This document shows positions 26,401-38,614 of a stretch of 64,000 nucleotides of DNA, one piece after another. A model generated the notes under the pieces. That model saw only the letters and a list, made by a program, of their open reading frames with translations. It did not search any database and had not been told where the DNA came from. The stretch lies in NCBI RefSeq assembly GCF_041296385.1, contig NC_091014.1, positions 17,707,578 through 17,771,577 on the forward strand, read 5' to 3'. The position numbers were made by a program, and so were the translations under genes. Within the stretch, counting starts at the first letter, position 1. Each line of letters begins with the position of its first letter. This stretch comes from Aphelocoma coerulescens (Eukaryota; Chordata; Aves; Passeriformes; Corvidae).

Positions 26401-28264
26401 CACTTATCTGTTTTCTTGGTATGCACCTGTGAGACAATGTTTCCTCTAGAGAATAGTGATTAATCTTGTGTAGGCTTAAACAAATTTGCACTGCTACTTG
26501 GAACTACTAAAATTACACATCTGTATTTACTGGTGCCGAGTTACAAACTTACTTTAATTTCTTTCACGATGAAAGATAATTTCACAGAAACACAAAGAAT
26601 TCCAGCCCTCATAGAGTTATTGTAAAGCAAAACCAGACTGAAGGAAGTTTATTTTTTTTTTTCTTTTCTTTATGTAATAGTGTAGTGGAATTCAAAATTT
26701 CTAGAGGCATAAAGACATGGAAGCCTTTAAGTAGGAAGACCAAGAACTCCACCCCTGGAAATTTTGCTAAATTTTTATTATGCCTGCAGTTTTCATAGTT
26801 CCTCTGTGACCTGTTAAAGGTATGAATCTAATCTGAGAGATTAAGTAAGTACTTTCAGAAGATGATTTCAGACAGAGGTGGAAATGAAATGCTGCTCTGA
26901 TGTAGCAGAACAAAAGCTCTGCTGTAAAGACCTCAGAAAAAATATGCCACATTAAATTTAAAGAAATCTCTATATAACTCTGCCATTCAAAGAGCTGAGC
27001 AGAATTTATCTCTACTGTTCACTTCATTAAAGTGCATCTATTCTGTGATTCAAGCATAATTTAGATTTAATCAAGTCCCCTTGCAGTTAATCGATGTTAA
27101 GACATTGCAGAATAGAAACCAGGTCTCTGTCTTCTCGAAGTGACCAAGTGGCATTGGTGGTGACACAGGTTCAGTCTGGAACTTGCTCTCCAAACCAGTA
27201 TGTCTTGAATTCTTTTCTAATTGGGCATGACATGAATAAGGGAAGTGCCAATGCAGGCAGACAGGTACTGTTGGGGTTTGTGAAACAGATTTGCATTTAC
27301 TTTAGCAGGGTAGAGCATGCAGTGAAGTGGCCTCTGTCTAAATGTGTGTATAAAAAAAATATTATTATACAAGCAGAAAATCTCCTCCTTTGACTTTATC
27401 AGAAAACAATGGATTCTTCTCTTCTTCTTGAAAGCCTGCCTTGTTTCCAGATCCCAAGTAGATGGATATGCCCTGTAGCCTGAAGTAGATATAATTGCTT
27501 TTAACCTCATTCTTGTGAAATCTGGTGTACCAATTTTTAGGTACTGACTCTTCAGAATTCCTGTATCTCAAATGAGACTTTGAAGTCCTTGTAACTTATG
27601 ATAATGTTTTGATTCCAATCAGTGGTCATCGTCTAAATCTTAGGATCATCTAGTATAACTATTAAATACTTTATTGACCTTTATGAAATCATCACTTCCA
27701 GAAGAAAACACACATATTAAATATGATATTTAAAGACCTTTCCATAGCTAACCTTCTGACTTGTTCATTTTCATAGAACAGCTACCTCAAAAAAAAATTA
27801 ATCAAGGTCAGAAACTGACGATTCATCTCATTATATTTAAGCAGTCAGAAAACAAAAAGAAAAATCAGAAAATCTATTCAAATTAAGTAGGGTTTGTTCA
27901 AGGCCTTGACATGGAAGGATGGTCTCACAGCTCCACTGTTATCACAGGGCACTACTGCACAGAGTACAGAGAAAGATTTGGTTATTTCTGACTCTCATAA
28001 ATCCTCCTGAAGTAGCTGTTTTGAATAATGATTAATAGGGTATGGGAAAGGGGCTTCTCCAAAGTGCCTAGTTTGTACTAATAACACTGCAACTACATTG
28101 ACAATACAGTTTGTAGCAATAGCACAAGATTTTAGCAAGTCCCTTAACTGTGTCCAGTGGTAACACAGCATTTCAGTTCAGTAGAAGTTTTAGTGTGCTC
28201 TAGCTAAAGTTCTGCAAGAAGAAATTAAATGAGAAGTTTCTCTCTACCAAATGCTTTTTAGCAC
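23435..28264. other. AT-rich non-coding stretch, no gene seen
   Basis: No protein family, RNA gene or mobile element was recognised. Positions 25826-25905 form a CAAA/CAAAA-rich low-complexity patch. A 99-codon plus-strand frame (27094-27393) and overlapping minus-strand frames resemble nothing known. Confidence 0.5.
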
Positions 28265-28855
28265 TCTACTAATTTTGGCTGGGGTAGAGTTAATTTTCCT
28301 CATAGTGTGGGGTAGTTGGTGTGGGGCAGCTGGTGTGGGGCTGTGTTTTGGATTTGTGCTGGCAAGTGTTGATAACAGAGATGTTATCTTTACTGCTGAG
28401 CGGGGCTTACACAGAGTCAAGGCCTTTTCTGCTTCTTACCCCACCCCACCAGTGAGGAGATCGGGGCTGCAGAAGGAGTTGGGAAGGGACACAACTAGGA
28501 CAGCTGACCCCTACTGACCCAAGGGATATTCCAGAGCACGTGGCATCACACTCAGCCTATAAAGATGGGGTAAGAAGAAGGAAAGAGCCAGTGTTTGAAG
28601 TGGAGATGTTTGTCTTTCCAAGTAAGCATGATATATAACCAAGCCCTGCTTTCCTGAGGACAGCTGAACACCTGCCTGCCCATGGAAAATGATGAATTAA
28701 TTCCTAGTTTTGCTCTGCTTGTGGCCAAAGCTTTTGCTTTCCCTATTAAACTGTTATTAGCTCAACAGAAAAGTTTTTTCACTATTACCCTTCTAATTTG
28801 CTCCCCCATTGCACCGGGAGTGGACGTGGGGGGCTTGTTGGCATGAAACCAATCA
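28265..28855 (+). mobile_element. ERVL-like solo LTR, plus orientation
   Basis: This is a close match to a common bird LTR type. It opens with TTTTGGCTGGGGTAGAGTTA, carries the phrases TGTTTTGGATTTGTGCTG and CACAGAGTCAAGGCC, has a TATA box TATAAAG at 28558-28564 and an ATTAAA polyadenylation hexamer at 28745-28750, and ends in a GC-rich stretch before AAACCAATCA. The order of promoter and polyadenylation signal sets the orientation. The terminal TG appears mutated and no clean target duplication was found, which suggests an older insertion. No internal retroviral genes flank it, so it is a solo LTR. An 88-codon frame inside it is not a gene. Confidence 0.8.
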
Positions 28856-31430
28856 ACCTTTCTTTTGACTTTATCAGCCACTATAGGAAGACTGTAGCAG
28901 ACAGCACTAGACTGTGGACTGGCACTTTTAGGAGCACATTGACAGTAGGCATTGACTGTTTTACTTGCCACTGAACAGGCACTTGTGGAAGATAATGAAG
29001 GTGTGAACTTCACTGTGCATGTGCATGAATATAGCAATAAAGAAGGGTATTTAAAAGTTTATCTTAAAAATATAATCACAGGCTTATACTGTACGTTCCT
29101 ATGACCTAATTGTAATAATTCAATCTATTACATTTGGAAGTAATAAAGATAAATTTAAACTAACAATAAATAATTTTTCACCTTCCAAACACATTCTAAA
29201 TGAAAGAAACAGTTTATTTCAAAGAAATAATGAGCTAAGACTACCTACCTCTTTTAAATCAATGCAACATCTAATATTCAATTATTTTGATTAGAATCAC
29301 AGCCAGCAGCATTCAGGAACTTCTCAACCTTATGTGAAAGGTTAAAGCTATTAAAAAGAAAAAGAACTGCAAGGATAAGATAATTTTCTTAGACTAAGGG
29401 AACAATGTCTTCCTGTAATAAAGGGACACTAGTTTGGTTTGACTAACTTTTCTACCTGCTTTGTAGATCGAAAAAAGCTCTTCAAAATATTGTTTTCATT
29501 TCTTGCCAACATATAATTTAGGACTGTTACATGTAACTGCATTACAAGTGGGAGTTTTTGTTTGTTGGGAAAGTTGTTAACAGAATCAGTGGTAACAGAA
29601 TGTCATAAGAATTAATACAAACTTGTGAACAATTTAAGGGAGTCATTAAATCTGTTAGTTAATCCATTTGGAAATTTCCTGGTTCAAATTGCAGGAAAGG
29701 ATAATATGGATTATAATATGGAAAATATTCTCTCTACAGTGTGATTGTTTGCTGTCACATGCAAATAATCATGAATATATCAATCTACTAATTGCTAATC
29801 AGCCCCCATGCTGTTTTAATAAATTCGTCTACTAAGGTTGTTCTGTCAATATTTAATTAATTCAGCTTAATATAATGACTGTTCCTGTTAACATCTGTTC
29901 GTAGAGAATATGGGATTCAGACATTTAGCAACACAGCATTGCTTTTCTTCACAGGCAATTGGTGTTTAAACAGTGTTTTCCTTTACATAGCAAATATTAC
30001 CTAAGACATCCAACAGTTTATGATACCATCCATTTTTAATGTAGCAGCAGCTTGTATAGCAGCCTTGAAGCTGCACCATTTTGGGTACTATAAGCATGCT
30101 TTTCAACCATTGACTTTGATGTTAAGTTTACCACAAAAATTGTGCTACAAGTTACATAACAAAATTATATAACAAAGAACAAGCTATGCTATGGCATAAT
30201 ACGACTGCCTGAAAATCTGTGCCCATTTTTCAAAGTGCTTGTTATTTTGTCATGTGGTGACCCTCCATTTAAATGGTCAAGTAAAGCCAAATAAAAGTAA
30301 ACCTCTTGTGGTGTGGAATACACCAACTGACATTGGATTTTCTAGAATTTTAATTTATTTAATTAGTATAATTATGCAATGTCTCAGACCATACATATAT
30401 TTGTATATTGATCACATTAATTCTCCACTATATGTAAGATCCTTGGGATTTTATTCATTATAATGCAAATTGGCTGGCAAATCATCAGTAAAAAGTATCA
30501 GATGAACTTCATTTAAAGCACATAAATGCAATTAATAGCACTTTATTCACTCAAAAGATAAGTGACTACAGGAAATCTTAAGGAATGATCATGGTTTAGT
30601 TCCATTAAAAGTTTAAAAATTGGAGAGTTCACAACATTTAGCACATTCAGTGGTTATTTTTACTCTGCTTAATAGAAATAGGAGTGTCTTTTGAAAAATA
30701 AGCTTATATTTATTCATATACTTATAAGTATAGGTGGTGTTTTCATTTAAGTACATCACCGGATTTTAATGAAGTCATAGACACTATCATTGTTTTTATA
30801 TATATTCAGATCTATAAACTGATGAGACTTTATCAACCCTATATACATGGGACTTAACCCCTCTATTTCTACATCCAGTTTCTATAAACTTCATCTTCTT
30901 TTTTATTTCTAATTTAAAAAATAATCTTTTTAATTCAACATATTTTGTATTGATAATGGGTTTTTATTTTGTTTTTAGTAGAGTTGTTTGTTTTTGCAAA
31001 ACTGAATCACAGTGCACAAATCACAACAGAAATTCCAACTTGCTTGATTTGGAGATGAGGTAGAAAAAAAAGGAAAGGAAAACTTCTTTGAATTGTTGTT
31101 CAGAAAAAGGTAGACAGCAGTCTGCGGAAAATTTAGACAGACAGAAAAATAATTTTGTTACAGTTTGATAGGGGGCATGGTTGTTTGTGTTTTGCTCTGT
31201 TTTGGTTTCTACCCTAAAGCAAACACAATATAAAAAGTCATTACTGACAACTGACAAGGTTGGTAGTGAGGGAAAGGGTAAATGGGAAGATGGTCCTGCT
31301 GCCAAAAGTGTCATGTCACACAACAGCTTGCTAGCCTTATCATATGTATGCAAAATAAACACTTTCTCCATGTTATACTATGTATAAAAGGCTCTGTCAC
31401 TCTTGAAAAGGTGAATGGCAAGCCCAGTTA
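28856..31430. other. AT-rich non-coding stretch, no gene seen
   Basis: No gene or mobile element was recognised. Positions 29740-29870 carry an octamer-like ATGCAAAT and several TAATTA-type motifs, compatible with but not proof of a conserved regulatory element. Confidence 0.5.
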
Positions 31431-31435
31431 GGCTC
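31431..31435. repeat. Target-site duplication, left copy (GGCTC)
   Basis: Identical to 32026-32030 on the other side of the solo LTR. Confidence 0.85.
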
Positions 31436-32025
31436 TGTCTTGGTTTTTGAGACAAAACTTAAGGAGGAAACACTCTGGAATGAGTGTTCCTCCCCTTTTT
31501 CTCCATCAATGAGACAAACGGATCACAAGGAGTGAAAGCGGGAAAAAGAAACCAAACTGTTTATTAAAACACAAACAAAACAGGGTAGAACAGGATAAAA
31601 AACCCCCTCAAAATACAACAAATTCCCAGAGAGGGAACAGACACCCGGGCTTGGACCAGCCGGGGCCACCCCGTGGGCCCACTGGGGCCACCAGCAGGCT
31701 CCCCAGACCAGAGAGGAGGGAAGGGAGGCAGTGAGGCAAGGGGAAGGAAAGGGAAAAAAAAGAACAAGAAAAACACCAACAGAACCTTTTCCCAGCTAGC
31801 TGGAACACAAAGGAAACCCAGGAAAACAGCACAGCGCTCCCAGCGCACTCCCTCCCGAGCCCTGCTGAGCCCCAGAGCCCCCGAGCCTTTGGGCTGAACC
31901 GTTCAACCGCCCCCTCGGGTCCCTGGCTCCGGCCCCACCCCCGGGTCCATCTTAAAGGCACTGAGTCCTTGGGCATTGAGTGGAGAGTTAAGGAATAAAG
32001 CGGCTTCATAGCATCACCCAGGACA
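31436..32025 (-). mobile_element. Solo LTR with perfect 5-bp target duplication
   Basis: The 590-bp block starts TGTCTTGG and ends CAGGACA, with TG...CA ends and short imperfect inverted termini. It is flanked by identical GGCTC at 31431-31435 and 32026-32030. On the minus strand AATAAA lies at 31565-31560 near the 3' end, and a CpG- and GC-rich promoter-like half lies at 31620-31950, so the LTR is on the minus strand. There is no primer-binding site or internal sequence on either side, so it is a solo LTR left by recombination. Its intact termini, intact target site and retained CpGs suggest it is younger than the other LTRs. Overlapping frames of 148 and 94 codons on the minus strand are artefacts of GC-rich LTR sequence. 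The 5-bp duplication fits ERVL or ERV1 classes better than ERVK. Confidence 0.85.
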
Positions 32026-32030
32026 GGCTC
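32026..32030. repeat. Target-site duplication, right copy (GGCTC)
   Basis: Identical to 31431-31435. Confidence 0.85.
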
Positions 32031-35000
32031 TGAAGAATGTACTAAATGAAACACATAAATAAAAGGGTCATGTGTCCAAAAAGCCTTCTGGGAGACAAAA
32101 TGCCCTATCTTCTACTTTTAACTGAATCAACTGGGTTAAAAATAAAAACAGGTAAGTTAGAGAAGTTCTCTGAAACACAGAAGGAGGGATGATTTGTCCT
32201 TGGAAATCTGAGCCCCCTGGGACTCAAGTAGCAATTCCACTCAAAGCTAGTTAAGACACTGGACCAAGTAAAGAAGCACTGTAGGTCTTTACTACTGCTT
32301 GTGGTAAGAATAATTCTAATTTTGTGAAAAAAAGTTAATTATATACTTGGAATAGACTTCTGTAAATTTAGCTGGTGCTATGTATGATAAAAGAGGTTAA
32401 TTTGGGGAGAATAGAATACAGCATCTGTTCAGAACAAAGCATGAGTTGAAATCAAGTGTTGTTGCAGGTTGACCTGAGATGTTTGCAATCAAGCCCTTAT
32501 TTGGGTGTCTCAGGAAGCAGTAATTTCACACCATTTTGCAAGTGGGGATCAAGCTGTATCAACTATTAGGCATAAATACACAGCTCTCCTAATAAACATT
32601 ATTCAGTGGGCCAGATGAAAGCAATTCAAGCAGGATGCAAATGTCCAAAGAGAGAATGTATTTTTATATATATATGTATAGGAAGCTCACCTAAAATAAA
32701 TCCGACCCATACTCATTGCAGACCTACATGAGGAGACACAGACAGTTCTGCAGTTGTTCAGTTCTCCAGTCTGAGAAGTACTTGTTTTAAGGCAGTATAA
32801 TTTAGAATACTAACTATATTCTCTTGGCTAATTTTGAACTTGTTAGGATTTAGTGATTTAGATGCATTTTTGAAGTGAATTTTCCAGCCACCCTTAAGAG
32901 GCTCTCAGCAAAAAACAACTTCAAAAGATATAAGGAGGATTTCATTCAGAGGAAACAGAATTAGAAGATGGGCTACTGGAGTACAACCAGTGTGCACCAG
33001 ATACTGTGGACTGGCATATTAGGCTGGCATGAAGAGCTTGGCTTCTAGGCTATGTTCTGACAGTTTAGGATTAATGTATGCTGAGTGTGAATGGACAGGA
33101 TGTATAAGAGCCAGAAACATACAGGGTTTTGACTTCTAATGTAGGGAAATAGTATTTTCTAATCATATGCCTGGACATATATGTGTGTCCAGTTACAATA
33201 TTTAATCCTACAGTGTCTCAAGAGCCAGGAAATTTGCAGCAATTCTAAAAATCCTTTTCCTCTGTTATACTCCCATCGCTTTTCTCTCTTCTTCCATCCA
33301 CCATTCATAGCCATGAGAAAACATGTGAATCATATTCTTTTAAGAGAAAAAAAAGAGAGAAATTTCATTAACAAAGGAGAGACTACTGTACACTGGCCAC
33401 CAGGTATGGGATCAACATTATAACAACCAGCTTCTGCCAATATGAATGACAGTTGGCTACTAATTCAAACCAGAAATCTAGCAGTCCAAACTTCTTTCCC
33501 TTCATCCTTAAAATGATTCTGTTTTTTCTGTTTGCTTCCCTGCCACAGCCTCTTTCATCTTGACATCCTTTTTTCTTTCAGAGTAGTCAACAGTAATGTG
33601 GGAAAATAGAAAGGCTTTATTCTATTATTTTTCTATAGTTTCTTCCTTGAGTCACCACTGAAGTAACAAAACCAGTAATTTCTCAAAGTACTTTCATGTC
33701 CCCTTTCTGATAGCGTTTGGAAGGACTTTCTTGTTTGGTTTTGTTTATTTCTTAAATCAGAGAAGCTCTAGAAGAAAGTGATAATAAAATCTAGCACTCT
33801 TCCTTTTGATGAAGCCTATCACAAGGAAAATCTTGTAGGTGCAATAGTAGCCATTGGCAAGCTCTAGAGTCACTTTAATTATTAATCCTCAAGGACTGTA
33901 TATAGATGAAAAGGACTACTTGTACCCATCTGCTCTTCCTGAGATCCAGTAAAATGACATCTGACTGTGTGAAACCAGTACACAACCTCAATACTCTGCT
34001 CATTTACATACTACTATCAGGAAAAAAGCTCTTGGTCCCTTTGAAGTGAATCTTCTGAGATAGTGGCAGTCGATAATGCAAATTGAGGTTTCCACATGCT
34101 TTTCTTCTGTGACCTGTTCATGTTTTTTTATCAGCAGGACTTATCAAGGCTGATTTTTCAAAATATGTTTTCCTATGGTTTTTGACAATAATGAAAGCCC
34201 GTAAGTTAAAGGACAGAGGGTAAGAATGCACAGAGGGCATGATTCTTAGACAACCTAGGATGTTAATGATAGATTTAAACAGTCTTTATAGCTGGAGATC
34301 TTTGAGTTGATTATACAACTTTGCAAAAGAGCAATTCATTACAGTTCTTGCAATGGCAGCTTCAAAAAAGTCATCAATAACTACTTGGCAGTTAACACAA
34401 AAGAGTTAGCAGAAAGGGCAAATAGCATGGTCTTACAGTCAAGCAAACACTTGAAAATATGCAAGTTTCTCTCACGAATGCATATTGAGTTCTAAACCAA
34501 CTAACTATTAAAAGATAATTAAATAAGATAATAAAGCTATTGTATTAATCTAAAAAAGTAAACAGTTTATTTGACATTATTTCTGTATTGCATCTGTTAC
34601 TCTTATACTCTATGAAGAATGAAGTACTTCCATCTCCATTTAAATGCTCCAGTTCATTGGAGTATTTGTATGTCCCAGAGAAACAATTTGGCTGAAAGGT
34701 AGTGTTCTACTTAATTCTTGATATGACTACAACCAAAAATGTCCATCTTCCACTGAAGTGAATGAAAAATTTCAGTGATTTCGCTTCTTGAAGAAATGTT
34801 TATAAAGTTGATGGGGAGTGAAATAAGTATGAAGATTCTTGCCAAAACAGAATGCAGGTTACTATTCTGTCAACATACTCTTGTTTCCACTGTTGTTAGC
34901 CCACTAAATTTGATGGTTTTCTCCCTGCTGAGTGAAATGATTTTGAAAAAACAGAGAAGGGGGATATCTCTATTGTGATAAGTGTATAAGCTGGTGGTTA

Positions 35001-36059
35001 ATTTTTCAATGTGGTTATGGTTTGTGTTATGACAGTGCTATGATAAACATTTATAGAAGCTTATTCTCTAGATGTCCTTAAGAATAAAAACCCCTTTTTT
35101 CATATAATAATTTTTCTTTATCTATGCCTTGTTTCTTAGGGAAGAATGAGACTTCAATTAGACAAGGAATAACTAAAATTATTTCATTTACTTTAAAATA
35201 ATTAACATGAATACCTACTGGAGTAATTAAAATAAGTTTCTGGCTCTCAGGAAAAACATGTATTTAGGATAATATGTTGTAAACAAGTATGATTCTAAAA
35301 TACTCAAATATTACAATGAGGTACCTATACAGAGACTAAATCCCAGTTTTCAGCACTCTGTTGTGCAATAATGAAACAATAATCATACTTTTTCCCTCCC
35401 TGTCTCAGCTGTCATACTTTTTGAGCTAGCTGAACATTTTTACTTCACAAATATGTTACTTTCTTATTGGGAGATAAAGTGCTTGACAGGAAGACAGTGT
35501 ATTTTATTCTAGTCTAAATTTATTTCAAATATGTGTGCTTTTGAAGAGAAATTGGATAGCAATGCCAAGGCAGAGTTCATAGTTGATACAGACAGAACTC
35601 ATTAAAGCAAACCTGAAACAGTCTTCTCCCAGACCGTTTTACAGGCGAGATTCTTCTTTAGCTTTCACCAGGCTTATATGTTTTAGCCATACCTTTAAAA
35701 CAGTGTTGAAGGCAACTACATACTATTAGAATCTGTCCCTATCTTTTTATTGTGTAGAACTTTCTGATCATTTGATATCTAACATAATTTTGTTGACCCA
35801 GATAAGCCAGGAATCTGCTCTTTGTTACTTACTATGCTTTTATTGAAAGACAGGTACCAAAATGGAAAATAGTTGAAATTCATCTTATGTCCTTTTTACT
35901 TCTGCTTCCACTTTTACCCATGTTTCTATGCTGGAAGAAGGATGATGTGTGCAAAGGTTGTGACACAATACATACTTATTGTGAAGCAGAGAAGCAGTTA
36001 AGTTTTCTTTAGTTTAGATACAGCACAGTAGCCTCAGACACATAGTCATTATGGCAGCA
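32031..36059. other. AT-rich non-coding stretch, no gene seen
   Basis: Nothing was recognised over 4 kb. The frames present are under about 80 codons and resemble no family. Confidence 0.5.
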
Positions 36060-36213
36060 TGGCCCAACAGCTCCCTCAGCTGCTCCTCAACAGGTCTTGT
36101 GTTCCAGATCCTTCACCAGCTTTGTTGTTTTCTCCGCACATGCTCCAGTACCTCAACATCTTTCTGGTAGTGAAGGATTCAAAAGTGAACACAGGATTCG
36201 AGGTGAAGCCTCC
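36060..36213 (-). mobile_element. CR1 LINE fragment, minus strand
   Basis: On the plus strand the phrases TCCTTCACCAGCTTTGTTG, CATGCTCCAGTACCTCAA and AACACAGGATTCGAGGTG correspond to the reverse complement of the C-terminal ORF2 coding part of avian CR1. The match fades beyond about 36213. It is a short 5'- and 3'-truncated relic, and frames crossing it are not genes. Confidence 0.75.
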
Positions 36214-36780
36214 TTCCCTGGGTGGGAGCCAGGACAGTACCAGAGAGGGTACCCAGTGTCAGACATAGCACTAGAAAGGCCAGGTTCAGATACAGAGTCA
36301 GGAGCAGCATTGCAGAAGTCCAGGCCCAGGCGCGGCTGTAGTGCAGATGGACCTGAAACCTGGTAAGTCCATAGCCTATCTCCTGCATGCACTCACAGAC
36401 CTAGATGAAATCGGGCTTCTGGGCCTTTGGGTTCCCAGGAGAGGCCGCTCAGTACCATTGAAGCCCATTAGTGCCTTTGGGACCTAAATATAAGTTCCTT
36501 TGCAGAGGCAATGAAGGAAAAGCATTCACAGAGCTCTGTGCTCTGTCTTGCTCTGTCAACTGGATTTATCCATTATGTTCAGCTTTTCTTACCAGCAAGC
36601 TAAAACATCTTCTCATTCGGCACTTTTGCCTCTGCTTTTGGAAGAGTCTCATTCTCCTAAAGCTTTCAACAAAAGGCCTAAGAGCAGGAGAATGACCTCT
36701 GAAAGTAAAGTATTTTGTTACCGTGCAGGACTGTAGGTATCCCCATTTCCATCTAGTTTAGAGAATTCTTACCAAGGCCA
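36214..36780. other. Mixed-composition stretch beside CR1, identity unknown
   Basis: 36240-36480 is GC-elevated and includes a CpG cluster near 36328. A donor-like CTGGTAAGT occurs at 36359-36367, but the frame leading into it is CR1-derived and no acceptor or coding exon is evident. No gene call is made. Confidence 0.35.
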
Positions 36781-36888
36781 CAGCAGACTCTTCCTGAAGG
36801 ACAGTACCATATAGAAAAGACCCATGCTGGAGCAGTTCTTTAAGAACTGCAGCCCATGGGAAGGGCCCATTTTGGAGAAGTTTGCACC
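36781..36888 (+). repeat. Relic of a bird repeat with palindromic core
   Basis: Two partial units begin GACCCATGCTGGAGCAG (from 36819) and GGGCCCATTTTGGAGAAG (from 36863). The first contains a palindrome with 9-bp arms, GCAGTTCTT at 36832-36840 and AAGAACTGC at 36842-36850, around a single base. The phrasing resembles a tandem motif that I associate with avian endogenous retroviral sequence. The family assignment is from memory and not certain. Confidence 0.5.
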
Positions 36889-37041
36889 TAATCTTACCCT
36901 TTACTCCTTTTCTCATTCATAATATCTCAGTGAAAAACTACTACCCAGTGCCAGAAAGGACCTTGAATCAAATATCCCAGCCTATGCTACCTAAACTGTC
37001 CTTTCTAATAAACTTCAAGCATATCTCCATTTTACCAAGCT
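36889..37041. other. Short non-coding spacer
   Basis: Nothing was recognised. Confidence 0.5.
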
Positions 37042-37135
37042 GTTTGCCAATCTGTCAGTTTTCCAGTTTGCCAATTGGTTTATTTGTCAGGTTTTGTTTC
37101 TCAATTTGTTCGTTTGTCAATTTGTTAATTGCTTG
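37042..37135. repeat. Degenerate minisatellite, period about 21-25
   Basis: Four related units start with GTTTGCCAA (37042), GTTTGCCAA (37066), GTTTTGTTTCTCAA (37091) and GTTTGTCAA (37112). The first two are 24 bases apart. Confidence 0.65.
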
Positions 37136-38614
37136 CCACTTTCACAGTACTTACCCATTTAAATTCATGTCTTCATTGTAGTGATTGCAGTGGAAAAAAG
37201 CACAGATACTCAGTTCAACCCAACACCTTAGTGTTCTGTTTAGAAGGTCATGATATTGACATGTATTTTTCAAACCTCATGTTGTATGAATTTGTAAATA
37301 TTTTAAACAATATATTTTAGTTTTTACTCCATATGATGTTACCCAAATGCACCACACAAGCAGTTATTAAATCTATTTCTTCCATAATTTGCATTTCATA
37401 ATACAATATGCTTTGGCCAGTCCATTGCATGCCTCCACAGAAACTGAACTGAATCTATGTTAAAAAAAAATTCAAAAAATCTAGAAACAAAATAACACAT
37501 TTATGACACAGTTATGACTGTAGTTATAAGACAGAATACCATGTTGCCAGGAAATTTTAGTTTTCAATGAAAGACCCACTTTGACATTTAGGAGTTGTAA
37601 CAACAGAATAAATATTCAAAACAGAAGAAAAAAGCATAGTAGAGAAGCAGAATCATTCCCTGAACATACTTGTCTAGTACTACAGATTCCAAAGTACTGT
37701 TTTCTTCTTTTTAAGAATCAACATTCACATCTTCCAACTCTTAAAAATGTGCTCTTGAGTTGCTCTGTTATTGTGGCATTATCAAGTTAGTCTGCTGAAG
37801 GCAGTTTCTTTGCAGAAAACAGTTTAAGATTTATTGGACTTGAAAAAGTGAGTTTTACTCTATAGTGCACTAGTTATAGCCCTTGCTCTGGAAAAAAGAG
37901 ATCATGGGCAGTGATCTGTGCTCCCAGTCCTTGTTGTTCTTAAAAAAAAGTAAAATCCAATAATGTTTAAGTACTGTTGTGACATGTGCTTTTAGTTTTT
38001 TCTTGTTATTACTCTTTCCTTCATGTAGTGTCAGTTTATCTGAACACAGCTGTTACTCAAACTGTCTTGGCAGAAAAACTATTTTTCATCTTATCTCAAC
38101 ATGACGGTCAATTTGATGACTTAAGACATTAAAACTGAAAATCAAGATGGTTAAATTTGTCGTACTTTAATTTGCGCCTTCTGACATCATGGCATGTAGC
38201 ATAGACATGACTGGGATTGTTAATCTTTGAGGAAACAATCATAGCTTGAAATTCCCCTAGATGCCTAAGATCAAAGCACCAATAAAAAGAGGGAAATAAG
38301 TAACTGTATGAGAGAGAGCTTGATCTAATTTACTAATTATTTATGAATGATTCAAGGTTTATTAGTTACATGAAGATTAATCACCAAGTAGAAATTTCTG
38401 AAAAAATTAATTTTGTACACTGTAAGTAGAATGACTGTGACATTCTTTGAATCCTTAGTCTGAGAGAAACTGCAGAACATGGCTAACCAACTTATATTTT
38501 GTCCCCATGAATATATACTACATATAATTATATATACTATATTGTGTGGGAATAAGAAATTGATTCTTTGTTGTGAATACACCATGCTATACCTTAATTT
38601 ATTGGAGTTGATTA
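37136..38614. other. AT-rich non-coding stretch
   Basis: No gene or known element was recognised before the CR1 copy. Confidence 0.5.

Noticed and set aside
31608..32054. 148-codon minus-strand open frame
   Set aside because: It lies almost wholly within the solo LTR at 31436-32025, is low-complexity in composition and matches no retroviral gene.
36350..36370. Strong splice-donor-like CTGGTAAGT
   Set aside because: The upstream frame is CR1-derived and no acceptor or coding exon accompanies it. Such motifs occur by chance.
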